A stretch of 64,000 nt of DNA from Metridium senile (lineage: Eukaryota; Cnidaria; Anthozoa; Actiniaria; Metridiidae). The position numbers were made by a program, and so were the translations under genes. Within the stretch, counting starts at the first letter, position 1. Every line of letters starts with the position of its first letter. Under the pieces are notes generated by a model. It was not told where the DNA came from and made no database searches. It was given only the letters and a program-made list of their open reading frames with translations. The stretch covers positions 10,741,398-10,805,397 of the forward strand of contig OX459105.1 of NCBI GenBank assembly GCA_949775045.1, in the 5' to 3' direction. Shown here piece after piece: positions 57,101 to 64,000 of this stretch.

Positions 57101-58709
57101 AAGTTCCATTTTAGTTTAGGGGTGATCCAGATACCCAGAAGTTTGAAAGAATCGGTTGTTTCTATCTCATGTCCATCGATATGCAGTGAGTCTACTGGTA
57201 GGGTCTGTCTCAAGAAATTTATTCTTAGTTCTTCTGTCTTCTAAGAACCCGTTTATTCTAAATTTGCAAAAATGGATTCTTATAAGCGGGTAAGTACTGT
57301 ACACAAATGGAAGATATTTTATAGTGAGTAAACCCAACTCATTATAAAGACTAAATTTAACGTAAATGTAGATGTACTATTGAGTAAAATGTATTCAATA
57401 TGTTGAGTAAAACCGGACTTTTACTCAAAAAAGCGTTAGATCAACACATTTCGAAAAAAGCTGTTTTTTGCATGACTGAGATACAACTAAGAATACCCAT
57501 TATAAGATAATTGGGATAGTACCTGCGAGTTGATTGGTGAGAGCATGAAACACACTCACACAATTTTCAAGAGCGCGTGCTCATTCAAATGTCAGTTTTT
57601 CCGTTGTTTTTTCCGTTTGGGAGAATTCTCAAGCAGGTCCAAACACTCGACTTTGTCTCGTGTTTGGACTGATCTGCTCTCGAATTATCCCACACGCATC
57701 TCGGTTTTCATTAGCGCGTGAAAACACAGAAGACATATTTCATTTCTTAAACCATTTCACTTCTTTTACAATATGATTATAATGTGTGCTCTGATTGGTT
57801 AAAAACCTATGTTATATTTCCTCATGGGTAGCACGCAAGCTGGTGCATGACGATTTTAAACTATTGTTTGCTATTTTCAAAGCTTTACAGTGCGACTACT
57901 GAAACCAGAGCAACCAAAACCTAATTATCCAATCACGATCTAGAATATGAACAATAGAATCCCTACAAATGTTTGATTTCTTTGCTTAAAATACTAGTAA
58001 TAATTTTCATTTATAATGTGAACGAAATAGATCAAGATTGAATAAGAAACATTGAAGCCTGTGAGAACCCTGTACACGTTTTTTGTTTGATTTCAAAAAC
58101 TATTAATTTTGATATTTGTTTGGGTGGCCCCGGTTTCAGTAGTCACACTGTAAAAAGTGAAAGGCTGACAAGTTTTCACATGGCAATTGCTTAGATTTAA
58201 AAAAAAAAATGTTGTTAGTAGTTCCTGTCATTTCTTAACAATCATACCATATATGAAATAAATACTAAAAATAGCAAATGAAAAGTTTAAACACATAAAA
58301 AGCATAAATCAAAAAAGGTTGAAGTCCACTTCGAAAATTGGGCTTCCTGTGGTATAACTGAATGCCGCGTGTTAAATAAAATTAATAAAGCGACAAAACA
58401 ATATAGTTATTGGCTTTTACTACTACTGACCTTCTTTAGCAGCAGTATAGATAGTTCCTGGAAGCAAAGGATGAGCTTCTGCAGTTTTTGCAGCAATTAT
58501 AACATTTGCACCGTCTCGGGCAGCTTTCAGGGCGATAGCTTTGCCAATTCCTCTGCTCGCGCCGGTTATAAAGAGAGTCTTTCCAGCTAGCTTACTTTAA
58601 AAAGATAAAAAAACAATTAATAAGTAATATTACAGCAAAATTAAAGAAAAAACTGTTTCAAAAATCTAAATTTCTTCCAAAAGTATTGAGCTTACCCGGT
58701 ATTCAACAT
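45133..58709 (-). CDS. HSDL2: HSDL2 homologue, SDR plus SCP2 domain, 9 exons
   Basis: Hydroxysteroid dehydrogenase-like protein 2, an NAD(P)-dependent short-chain dehydrogenase fused to a lipid-binding SCP2 domain, linked to peroxisomes and mitochondria. Exons: 58709-58696, 58594-58431, 55951-55783, 54190-54146, 52355-52252, 49659-49558, 48266-48069, 47307-47059 and 45332-45133; total 1245 nt, 414 aa (human 418). The cofactor loop TGASRGIG lies at 15-22, NNAS at 99-102, catalytic Ser151 in ILNISPP, and YxxxK at 167-171. SCP2 occupies about 285-414. The C-terminus is SKL, a canonical peroxisomal signal. Exon 1 codes only MLNTG (14 nt). The exon 5 acceptor at 52356 was chosen because it restores the phase. 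Divergent from CENPP. Confidence 0.95.
45424..45600. mobile_element. Foldback element related to 1950-2330
   Basis: AAATATGGCGGCCAATTTGA and CTGCCCAGCC..CATACATG recur in inverted, diverged form (GGCTAGACAGTC, ATATTTCAATTCAG). In HSDL2 intron 8. Confidence 0.55.
46060..46985. repeat. 186-bp satellite, five tandem units
   Basis: The word GTTAAGTAA(A/G)CGCGTTCAG starts at 46071, 46257, 46443, 46629 and 46815, exactly 186 bp apart each time. Units differ by only a few bases. Each contains two related sub-blocks, GCGTTCAGTAAATGTGGTCG and GCGTTCAGTACACGTGATCG, and the palindrome GAAAGAAATTTCAATT. In HSDL2 intron 8. Confidence 0.97.
47770..47983 (-). mobile_element. tRNA-Glu-derived SINE, copy 3
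   Basis: Reverse-oriented copy of the SINE at 16371. It shares CTGAGGGAGGAAAACCGGAT and GAGACTCACTCACACTCACT, and the tRNA head is reduced to GGCATGGGTGGCCTAGCAG on the minus strand. In HSDL2 intron 7. Confidence 0.8.
48290..49545. repeat. GAATGAAT-rich minisatellite, about 105-130-bp units
   Basis: GAAAAGACTGATAGAAGAAA marks unit starts at about 48302, 48413, 48518, 48642, 48771 and 48903, with a seventh near 49027; then the array decays to simple GAAT/GGAT repeats. In HSDL2 intron 6. Ser/Ile/His/Phe frames across it are artefacts. Confidence 0.92.
49745..49850 (+). repeat. Dispersed repeat family F, copy split by SINE
   Basis: TGCTAAAGCTTGAAACCTCA and GGTGTTACAAATTTCATTCT precede the SINE at 49857-50123; the family F tail (CGATGCAGCCTATACTAGTT) resumes at about 50152. 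The SINE therefore inserted into a family F copy. Confidence 0.75.
49857..50123 (-). mobile_element. tRNA-Glu-derived SINE, full copy
   Basis: On the minus strand the head reads GGCATGGTTGGCCTAGCGGT, then CTCTCACCGTTGTGG and a degenerate B box in CAGATTCAAGCCCCGG. The body shares GAGGGAGGAAAACCGGATAA with the other copies. Longest and best-preserved copy in the window. In HSDL2 intron 5. Confidence 0.88.
50230..50500. repeat. Dispersed repeat, copy 1
   Basis: TTGCCATCAGATTACTAAAG through GCGAGAGTCCAGGGATTGGA is repeated at 54882-55125 in the same orientation with few changes; a third fragment lies at 53185-53250. Function unknown; it may be retroelement-derived. Confidence 0.75.
50505..50765. 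mobile_element. Foldback MITE
   Basis: CACCTATTTCAATTAACGTT is mirrored by AACGTTAATTGAAATAGGTG, and ATGGTTGATCTGAGAC by GTCTCAGATCAACCAT. In HSDL2 intron 5. Confidence 0.87.
51161..51424. mobile_element. MITE with ACAGGGCTGCAAATAA ends
   Basis: ACAGGGCTGCAAATAATTTT at the left is mirrored by CGCTTATTTGCAGCCCTGT at the right. The interior repeats GTCATTTGTC-like words. In HSDL2 intron 5. Confidence 0.86.
51638..51968. mobile_element. Family G MITE with internal 75-bp triplication
   Basis: Termini TACAGTGGTACCTCTATTAA and TTAATAGAGGTACCACTGTA are inverted. Between them a 75-bp block (AGGTATAGAATAGGTATAGG at 51716, 51791 and 51866) is repeated three times. In HSDL2 intron 5. Confidence 0.93.
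52495..52685. mobile_element. Hairpin MITE family B, copy
   Basis: ATACACCTACTTGCAAGAAA is mirrored by GTTCTTGCAAGAAGGTGTAT. The centre is TTAAAAGTACAAAAGAAAGA with its complement. In HSDL2 intron 4. Confidence 0.88.
53345..53560. mobile_element. Palindromic member of dispersed family F
   Basis: GAAATTTGTAACACCGTAAA through GACTTTACTGACGTTT is mirrored by AAACGTCAGTAAGTC through ACGGTGTTACAAATTTCATT. This is the only copy in the window where both arms are present, suggesting family F copies are solo arms of a foldback element. In HSDL2 intron 4. Confidence 0.82.
53722..53895 (+). mobile_element. tRNA-Ser-derived SINE
   Basis: The head contains GTGGTGTAGTCTG (A-box-like), AATGGACTAGAAATCC (almost the anticodon arm of tRNA-Ser-AGA) and GGGGTTCAATTCCCGCC (B box), then a repeated TCTAATGTATC tail. 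A second, interrupted copy lies at 56028-56093. In HSDL2 intron 4. Confidence 0.8.
53890..54030. repeat. Hairpin element
   Basis: TTGTCAAAAGTATGTTTCGT is mirrored by ACGAAACATACTTGACAA, and CCAAATTTTTC by GAAAAATTTGG. It follows the tRNA-Ser SINE immediately. Confidence 0.75.
54388..54612. mobile_element. Short inverted-repeat element
   Basis: AAGAATATACAGGACACAAT is mirrored by ATTGTGTCCTGTATATCCTT. In HSDL2 intron 3. Confidence 0.75.
54882..55125. repeat. Dispersed repeat, copy 2
   Basis: Direct repeat of 50230-50500, sharing CATCAGATTACTAAAGACGT and GGCCTGCCTTTACAGCGAGA. In HSDL2 intron 3. Confidence 0.75.
55470..55754. mobile_element. MITE family C, full copy
   Basis: Outer ends GAACCCAGGGGTAATCTTCT and AAAGATTACACCTGGGTTC are inverted. 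Inner arms share TACCCCTGGGAACGTAGTCT and GAGCTTGTTCCGGAAGTCAA. In HSDL2 intron 3, ending 29 bp from exon 3. Confidence 0.9.
56028..56093 (-). mobile_element. tRNA-Ser-derived SINE, interrupted copy
   Basis: On the minus strand it reads CATGGGGTTCAATTCCCACC and then the SINE tail. The match stops at the tRNA anticodon-arm region, where the foldback element at 56093-57302 begins. Confidence 0.72.
56093..57302. mobile_element. Foldback element split by a LINE
   Basis: The left end ACAGTACTTACTCGCTTATA and right end TATAAGCGGGTAAGTACTGT are inverted. Internal words AAGAACCTATTTAGCC and TTTAAGAACCTAAATAGCC repeat. The LINE at 56481-57243 occupies its centre. Confidence 0.85.
56481..57243 (-). 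mobile_element. 5'-truncated LINE, RT C-terminal frame intact
   Basis: The minus-strand frame from 57243 to the stop at 56641 reads KTEELRINFL, FKLLGIWITPKLKWNLHIEK, LRVLRRSGFKPSQL, FTRPILEYGCPVWHTGLPSY, NIERIQKRALFIAYPDLNY and SVRRYNICKNFFQRI, with no stop over about 200 codons. The 3' tail ends in (ATT)n at about 56483. It is a jockey/CR1-type thumb region and looks fairly young. Confidence 0.9.
57318..57430. repeat. Fragment related to MITE at 13989-14262
   Basis: TTTTATAGTGAGTAAACCCA and GTAAATGTAGATGTAC match the centre of the 13989-14262 element. Terminal sequences are missing. Confidence 0.6.
57615..57690. mobile_element. Palindromic MITE core, family J copy 2
   Basis: GGGAGAATTCTCAAGCAGGT is mirrored by ATCTGCTCTCGAATTATCCC around ACACTCGACTTTGTCTCGTG. 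Same as 42525-42605. In HSDL2 intron 2. Confidence 0.8.
57884..58155. mobile_element. MITE with TTTACAGTGYGACT ends, family K
   Basis: TTTACAGTGCGACTACTGAA at the left is mirrored by TTCAGTAGTCACACTGTAAA. A partial, differently arranged copy lies at 63717-63905. In HSDL2 intron 2. Confidence 0.82.
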
Positions 58710-58871
58710 TTTTGAGTCACCACAAACTACAACTGCGCCAGTTGTCTTCGGTCAGCGGTACAACCCAGGGACGCTCGGCTTTGAACACAAGAGCCTGGGA
58801 ATAGCATATTTTGGCGCCAAAATACTCAAAATGGCGGACAAAAACACACGAAACTGGACAAGATCAAAATA
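58710..58871. promoter_or_regulatory. Divergent promoter of HSDL2 and CENPP
   Basis: Only 162 bp lie between the two start codons. It contains the palindrome TTTTGGCGCCAAAA at 58809-58822, matching an E2F site, and TCAAAATGGCGGAC at 58826-58839, a YY1-type core. E2F control would suit a kinetochore gene. The evidence is motif match only. Confidence 0.75.
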
Positions 58872-60596
58872 ATGTCAAAACGAAAAAGAAAACTCAGTTC
58901 TACTTCCAAAACATCCCTTCTTCAAGAAATAGATGAACTTAATAAGGAAATTAACGATCTGGAAGCACAATGCGGACTGCAAGAGAGAAAACTTGCTCAA
59001 ACATTTTCGTTACAAAGTTTGGATAAAATTGAAGAAAAGCTTTCCGAATTTCGTAAATCTTCTCCTCCAAAAAGTAAGAATGACAGTGGATATACCACAG
59101 AGAAAGAAATCATGTCTTTGCTAACGAGGAAAGGAAAGCTAGAGACTTTAACTGGCGTTGTTTTTGAAGATGATCGGATTGTTTTGATGTCATTGGGGGA
59201 CGATAACAACAATAACAACACTCAGCAATGGCGACGAGTTTTGAAAGGAAAATGTTTAGATTTGTCATTTGAGGTTGACTTTGTAACAGAAGAAAAAGAG
59301 GAATCATCCATAGAAGGTAGGATTTTATTATGGTAACATACATTTGTGGGTGCCGGAAAACGAAAACCCGGAAAACGAAGACCTAATACATTGTAGGCTT
59401 TTATATCAACCTTATCTGTAAATATGTATGCTAATTAACATACAAATGAGCATATTGTGAAATAACATGCAAATGAGCATATATGTAAAATAACATGCTA
59501 ATGAGCATATATGTAAAATAACATGCTAATGAGCATATATGTAAAATAACATGCTAATGAGCATATGTGAAAAATAACATGCTAATGACGTGTGTGTATG
59601 TGTGTAGCTATATGCTATTTTGTTTGTCCCTTTTACATTCAGCATTCTTATATGTGAAAATCATCGTGAAAAGTGGTTTCAAGCAAATCAATATTTTCTT
59701 TTGATTGTTTTATGCCTGGAGTGAGACTCACTGAAGCGTATAGCTACACATACACCTCATTAGCATGTTTTTTACACATATATATACTCATTTGCATATT
59801 AAAAGTTGGGTTAATGTTATTATATCCATTTTGAAATCACTAGTCCTGTAATGCAATTGGCTCTCAGCAGAGTGATTCTAGCCTGCGTAGCGGCTCTCTA
59901 GGGGACTAGGGGAGAGAGAATGGAGAGGGAGAGCCTGCAATGATGACCCCACATTCCAGGTATTTTACGTTCAGAATATGAATGCTACGTGGTCGTGTGA
60001 TTTTGTTATCGCGCATTTGATATCAGACCAAATTGCACTCCACTTAGTTCAATTACCAATATGTATTCATTTGTCTAATTGTTCTTTATTTATCTGTTGC
60101 TGTAGATAAAAACAAACAAGCAGAACTTCAGAGCTTTGCAGAAGTTTCAAAATTGGAGATCAAAATTGATGACGCCATTGCACAAGTTGAATTAGAAACA
60201 TTTCTAGTAAATGCCAAACAAGAAAAATCCCTTGGAACTGTACTACAAGTGTTGCCTCAATACGCACGATATCACAGCTGTCGAAAGAAAACATTTCTAC
60301 TCTTCAAGACGAAATACCCAGAATATGTTTGTTCTCAGAATGGATCAGAACACAGTACTTTTATGGAAATATGCAACAAAGAAATAAACGGTATTCAGTT
60401 TACTATTTGTTGGGACATCCATGTTGACAGTGAAGGCAATGTTGTGCCTCAATTAGATGCGTTTGCATTTTGTTCTGCTGATGTGGACGAAGCCGCTGAT
60501 GTTGTCAAATCAACCCCAGAGAAGTTTAGAAAGATTTTATCTCATTGTGGTATAGAGAAAGCTATAGAATTATTAATTAGTATTGTTAATGAATAG
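58872..60596 (+). CDS. CENPP: CENP-P homologue, 2 exons
   Basis: Subunit of the CENP-O/P/Q/U/R group of the constitutive centromere network. Exons: 58872-59316 and 60106-60596; total 936 nt, 311 aa (human 288), GT-AG with phase 1 closing. A Lys/Arg-rich start (MSKRKRKL) leads into a heptad-like coiled coil (LLQEIDELNKEINDLEAQ) to about residue 65. LTGVVFEDD at about 93-101 begins the first RWD-like part, interrupted by a short Asn run (NNNNN). The second half carries VLQVLPQYARYHSCRKKTFL and FTICWDIHVDSEGNVVPQLD, which align with HFFVEWFEYRKRTF and ELVIVWRIQIDEDGKVFPKLD of the human protein. The human gene has many exons, so two is unusual. Identity rests on order and motif spacing. Confidence 0.85.
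59430..59590. repeat. 28-bp tandem repeat of octamer-like words
   Basis: TAACATGCTAATGAGCATAT recurs every 28 bp from about 59463, with earlier units reading ATGCAAATGAGCATAT. About five units, in CENPP intron 1. ATGCAAAT is the POU octamer sequence. Confidence 0.92.
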
Positions 60597-60624
60597 ATAG
60601 ACTTAAAGACATTACGTAGTCTTA

Positions 60625-61050
60625 CAGCCAAACCTACTGAAGCGTTCCTATCAAGGTTGGAAGGCTCGATTTATTCTTCCAAACTTGATTTTAAATTTTT
60701 TTTGATAATATTTGCATAAGTGAATCAAAACTTGTAAATTTCAACCGTCAACCGAAAATATGGTCCCGAAATCACGATCTGTGGTCAATAGCACTATTAA
60801 TAATGATAATGCTATTGTAATAGAATACTTTAGAATACTTTTATAACAATATTTCTGTAAGTAGACTAGGTTAAGCAAGTTTCCGTTGTCCAACAAAACA
60901 TTGAAAGTAATGTTTTGATTTGAGGCGGTTTTTGAAACTTTTGAAACAAGATTCAATTAATTCATGCAAATTTCAAAACAAATCTAAAATCAAGTTTGGA
61001 AGAATAAATCGTGCCTTCCAACCTTGATAGAAATGCTTTAGTAGGTTTGG
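60625..61050. mobile_element. Long MITE with CAGCCAAACCTACTGAAGC ends
   Basis: ACAGCCAAACCTACTGAAGC at the left is mirrored by GCTTTAGTAGGTTTGGCTGT. The arms extend through CTATCAAGGTTGGAAGGC and ATTCTTCCAAACTTGATT. It begins 29 bp after the CENPP stop, so it may be in the 3' UTR. Confidence 0.87.
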
Positions 61051-61387
61051 CTGTAAACAAAAGCTCTGTTGAAACAACTTGAAGTTTTGGCCAAGAGGAG
61101 AGATGTGATGGATGAAATATTATTGTTTATTAAGGTTTCCGCTTACAGTGAGGATACTTGACTTGTTTCATGTTAATATTTTCTGAACCTTCTACTGCTT
61201 CAAAACCTCTCAAAATGAAGCAGTGAGTTCAAATACACTAAGTGTTCATAATTAATCTATTTGCTTAAGGGATGTGAGTTAAAAAAGGGGGGAAATGCAA
61301 AGTGTTTGTTGTTCAAGTATCCTCATTGTAAAAGTAAAGACTGTTTTCTGTTAAAGGAACAGATAGCCTGTTATGCAGCAGCTCTTA

Positions 61388-61604
61388 ACACAGGGAGCCC
61401 AAGCTTGTCATTTGTGATGTTAGTAATTTGCATATTTACAGTAATTGTATTAGAAAACAGTTATACACAACTATCTACGTCAATAAAAGTATTTTTAATA
61501 TTGTATATTTGAGGCACAGTGAAAGGATATTTTGTGACTCCATACATTTACTGTAAGTATGCAAATTACTAACATAACAAGTGACGAGCTTGGGCTCCCT
61601 GTGC
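61388..61604. mobile_element. MITE with CACAGGGAGCCCAAGCTTG ends
   Basis: ACACAGGGAGCCCAAGCTTG at the left is mirrored by GAGCTTGGGCTCCCTGTG. Inner arms share GTTAGTAATTTGCATA. Non-coding. Confidence 0.87.
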
Positions 61605-62170
61605 TCTTAGGGTATTGGTAGCAGGATGGAGAAAGGAGGGGGGGAGAGGAAAATGGCAATGGGTTTGTCTGCAGGTTCCTCTCTCCCTTTCCCCAACTCT
61701 TCCCAAACCTCTGGAGCTGTTTCAGTCTAAAGAACAGAGTGTAAATAAATTTCCCTTCATCCCAAGACTGACAGTCGGTTGAGAACCCATAGGCTCAGTC
61801 TTTTAATACTAGATTAAATCAGAGTACATCAAACAAACAGCAACCAATTAAAACAAATATTTATCTTGTGTTACATCTACTCTAACAGTATGTTCTTGAG
61901 CAAGAGTCAGACTTTTATGCTAAGCTTTTGAATTTTAAAAATTATTAATCGGTTTTCAAACTTCATTCTCTTGTCTTAAAATTCCCACGTGCTCTATGAC
62001 TCGATAGAGCACGCTGCCTCCTTTTCTATTCCTTTAATTGTGCAAAATGCTGTAGGTGATTGTCAAAAATAGTATAAAAAGTTATGGAAACCAATCACCT
62101 ACTTATTTATACTGCTGTGTACCTCAGCAGTAAGTCGGGCTCACAACTGCATGAGCAACCTCCAAACTAT

Positions 62171-62461
62171 ATACACCTAATTAAAAAAGGTTGAAGGGGC
62201 GTACGGCGATTGGTGATTGCACGACCGAAAGGGACTGTGGGTAATTCTAATTTCTTTTTATTCCTTTCAAAATTGACCAAACAATGCCTCCTCCATTCAG
62301 CGAAAACCTTCCAGACACCCATCTAAGGTCATCGCTAAATGGTGGAGGCATTGTTTGGGTATAATTAAGAAAGAAATGAGAAGAAATTCGTATTTCCCAT
62401 AGTTCCTTTCGGTCGTGCAATAGCCGTTCGCCCCGTCAACCTTTTTGGAATTAGGTGTATG
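62171..62461. mobile_element. Foldback MITE family H, copy 2
   Basis: ATACACCTAATTAAAAAAGG at the left is mirrored by TTTTTGGAATTAGGTGTAT. Arms share GCGATTGGTGATTGCACGAC with 30247-30551. CAAACTAT flanks both sides (62163-62170 and 62462-62469), a possible 8-bp target duplication. Confidence 0.87.
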
Positions 62462-62536
62462 CAAACTATAAGCTACGTCTGGCAAGACGTTTAAACATTG
62501 CAAATGTACGTTGGCAAGTGATATACTGTCCTCGAA

Positions 62537-63214
62537 TTACATCAATGAGCAATAACCATCATTGTGTGGCTCCGCTGGGGTTTTGCTCTTTGGCTCTTCA
62601 CTCGGTGGTAACTCTGCATACTTTCCTTGATCTGTTTTTGCCTTGAAGGAATCACACTGGCTGCTGCATTTACCTTCAATGTCACTTCCTGTTAGCTCCT
62701 TATTACTTCCCGATTCACCATCTTTAATCATCTTTGTTGAATCACTATCATCTTGAACCTCTTCAGCCTCTTTAGATTCACCGTCTTCATTCACTGCTTG
62801 CAGCTCTAAGTTAGATGAAGTTTTGTGGCCGAGTGTTACTATCTCAATATTTTCTGGAGGGGTGTCGGCTGTGATGTCGGTTTCTTTAGTGGAGTTTTGT
62901 GTCCTGTTCTTTTGTAGTTTGTAGAATAGACATCCAATTATCAGCAGTGAAATACAAAGTAGTATTCCCAGAGATGTGGATATTATCATGGCGGTGGTAT
63001 CTTTTGACTTCGATGGCGTGGGCTCTTTGAAATATTTTAACAAACACATATTAATATTTTGTAAAACTTATTAAATAAAAAATTCCCCAGGGGGAGGACT
63101 TGGAACCCAAAGGGGGAGGGTGTATGTATATATATATACATGTATATATCGCACAGCACTTACCATGTTCGATAACTACTGTAGTTGGCCTGGCAGATGT
63201 TGTCATTATTTCAC
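62537..63214 (-). CDS. Single-pass membrane protein, C-terminal exons only
   Basis: I do not recognise this protein. Two exons are clear: 63214-63164 and 63024-62537 (stop at 62539-62537). The first encodes a Thr-rich extracellular stalk (EIMTTSARPTTVVIEHEPTP). One membrane helix follows (TAMIISTSLGILLCISLLII, then GCLFYKL). A hydrophilic tail of about 130 residues is rich in Glu, Ser and Asp, with YAEL and YCSL tyrosine motifs 18 residues apart, ending NDGYCSLM. This fits a type I receptor or adhesion protein whose ectodomain lies beyond the window. A 30-nt segment at 63627-63598 fits the phase as a further upstream exon but has a weak acceptor. Not assignable to a family. Confidence 0.75.
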
Positions 63215-64000
63215 CTAAAACGAGATAACAAATTGTTGAAAATAATATTTCATTGCTGCTTTAATTAAATTGTGCACACGGAAACTATATACATGATTAT
63301 TGTTGAAGTATATAAAACTTTTTTTTTTTTTTTTTCAAAAACAAAAATAGAACTGATTCACTTTCAAATTAAGATTAAAAATTGTATGTATTTTTTGTTC
63401 CTGAAAGCGCGCGGTATTTTTTTTATCTTGTTATCGATTTACCGGCATAGCATAATTGGATGTACAAGTTTGTGTTATATCACCAACTTAAGTTGTTACT
63501 GTGGTAGCCTGCGTGGCGGCTCTTGGGGAATGGGGAAGAGAGGGGGAGAGCTGTGGTCGATCGATGAAACAGTGAAATAAAAATATGTTCATATTACCGA
63601 CATGCTTTGCAGGCTTCAGAGTGTGGACTTAATTATAGTTTTGATATTGAGCAACGATTTTTTAAATAGGTGTATATATATATATATATAGTTTAAAAAC
63701 CACCATCCTTAATGAGATTTACAGCGCGACTTCTGAAACCGGGGCCAACCAATCAAATTTTAAAATAGATAATTTTTGAGATCAAACAAAAAACTCATAC
63801 AGGGTTCTCACAGTCTATAAGCCGTTTTTTTATTCAATCTTGATCTATTCAGTTCACATATATAATAAAAACGATTAGCATTTTAAGCAAAACTAGACGC
63901 CATCTGCATGGGTGATCACTCGGGCTTTAAATGAGATATGATGTCATTGTTCCTATAAGAACGCCTGGGACCTGACCCTCCAATTTGAGGACCAAGATGA
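63215..64000. other. Right edge, intron of the membrane-protein gene
   Basis: It holds a T run at 63318-63337, a (TA)n tract at 63670-63690, a possible 30-nt exon at 63598-63627, and a family K MITE fragment at 63717-63905 (TTTACAGCGCGACTTCTGAA, GGTTCTCACAG). No other gene is visible. Confidence 0.55.

Larger units (their letters stand above)
60597..62536. other. Intergenic region CENPP to right-edge gene
   Basis: Three foldback elements occupy much of it (60625-61050, 61388-61604 and 62171-62461). An open frame at 61261-61512 overlaps the second element and is not convincing. The remainder (61610-62160) shows nothing I can name. Confidence 0.7.

Noticed and set aside
61261..61512. Possible small gene of 83 codons
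   Set aside because: It runs across the left end of a MITE and has no recognisable domain or splice context.

Overview
This is a eukaryotic, animal-type genome window: intron-rich genes with GT-AG splicing, about 60% or more AT, and dense small repeats. The gene content (a RIC1, CMPK1, OMA1, CAAP1, HSDL2 and CENP-P orthologue) is metazoan. The repeat load (foldback elements, CR1/L2-like LINE tails, tRNA-derived SINEs, ATC/ATG microsatellites) would fit a cnidarian, probably an anthozoan. That taxon is an inference; another invertebrate is possible.

Six genes could be traced completely by exon walking, each with splice phases that close into one continuous frame, plus the 3' end of a seventh. 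RIC1 (minus, 2609-26239, 34 exons, 1405 aa) is a Rab6 exchange-factor subunit. CMPK1 (plus, 26445-31638, 6 exons, 213 aa) is a UMP/CMP kinase. OMA1 (minus, 33046-38783, 8 exons, 441 aa) is a mitochondrial inner-membrane metalloprotease. CAAP1 (plus, 39151-43115, 5 exons, 294 aa) is a small apoptosis-linked protein. HSDL2 (minus, 45133-58709, 9 exons, 414 aa, ending in SKL) is a peroxisomal short-chain dehydrogenase with an SCP2 domain. CENPP (plus, 58872-60596, 2 exons, 311 aa) is a kinetochore protein. At the right edge is the C-terminal part of a single-pass membrane protein (minus, 62537-63214) that I cannot name.

The genes alternate strictly in strand, so they form three head-to-head pairs: RIC1/CMPK1 (205 bp between start codons), OMA1/CAAP1 (367 bp) and HSDL2/CENPP (162 bp). 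Each short divergent promoter carries an ATGGCGG core like a YY1 site, and the HSDL2/CENPP promoter also has a palindromic E2F-like site. The genes are not an operon or pathway. Their shared feature is shared promoters and probable ancient linkage, since the human orthologues lie on chromosomes 9 and 1p.

Introns and intergenic DNA are filled with repeats. The RIC1 introns hold ATC/GAT microsatellites, a 14-bp CGACTTACGACAAT minisatellite that supplies a splice donor, and a tandem triplication of an exon-intron junction. Intron 8 of HSDL2 holds a five-copy 186-bp satellite. Intron 2 of HSDL2 holds a SINE, foldback element and LINE nested inside one another. The most unusual element lies between CAAP1 and HSDL2: a 499-bp transposon with long inverted ends and a 9-bp target duplication that carries one exon of a RecQ-like helicase, resembling a Pack-MULE.
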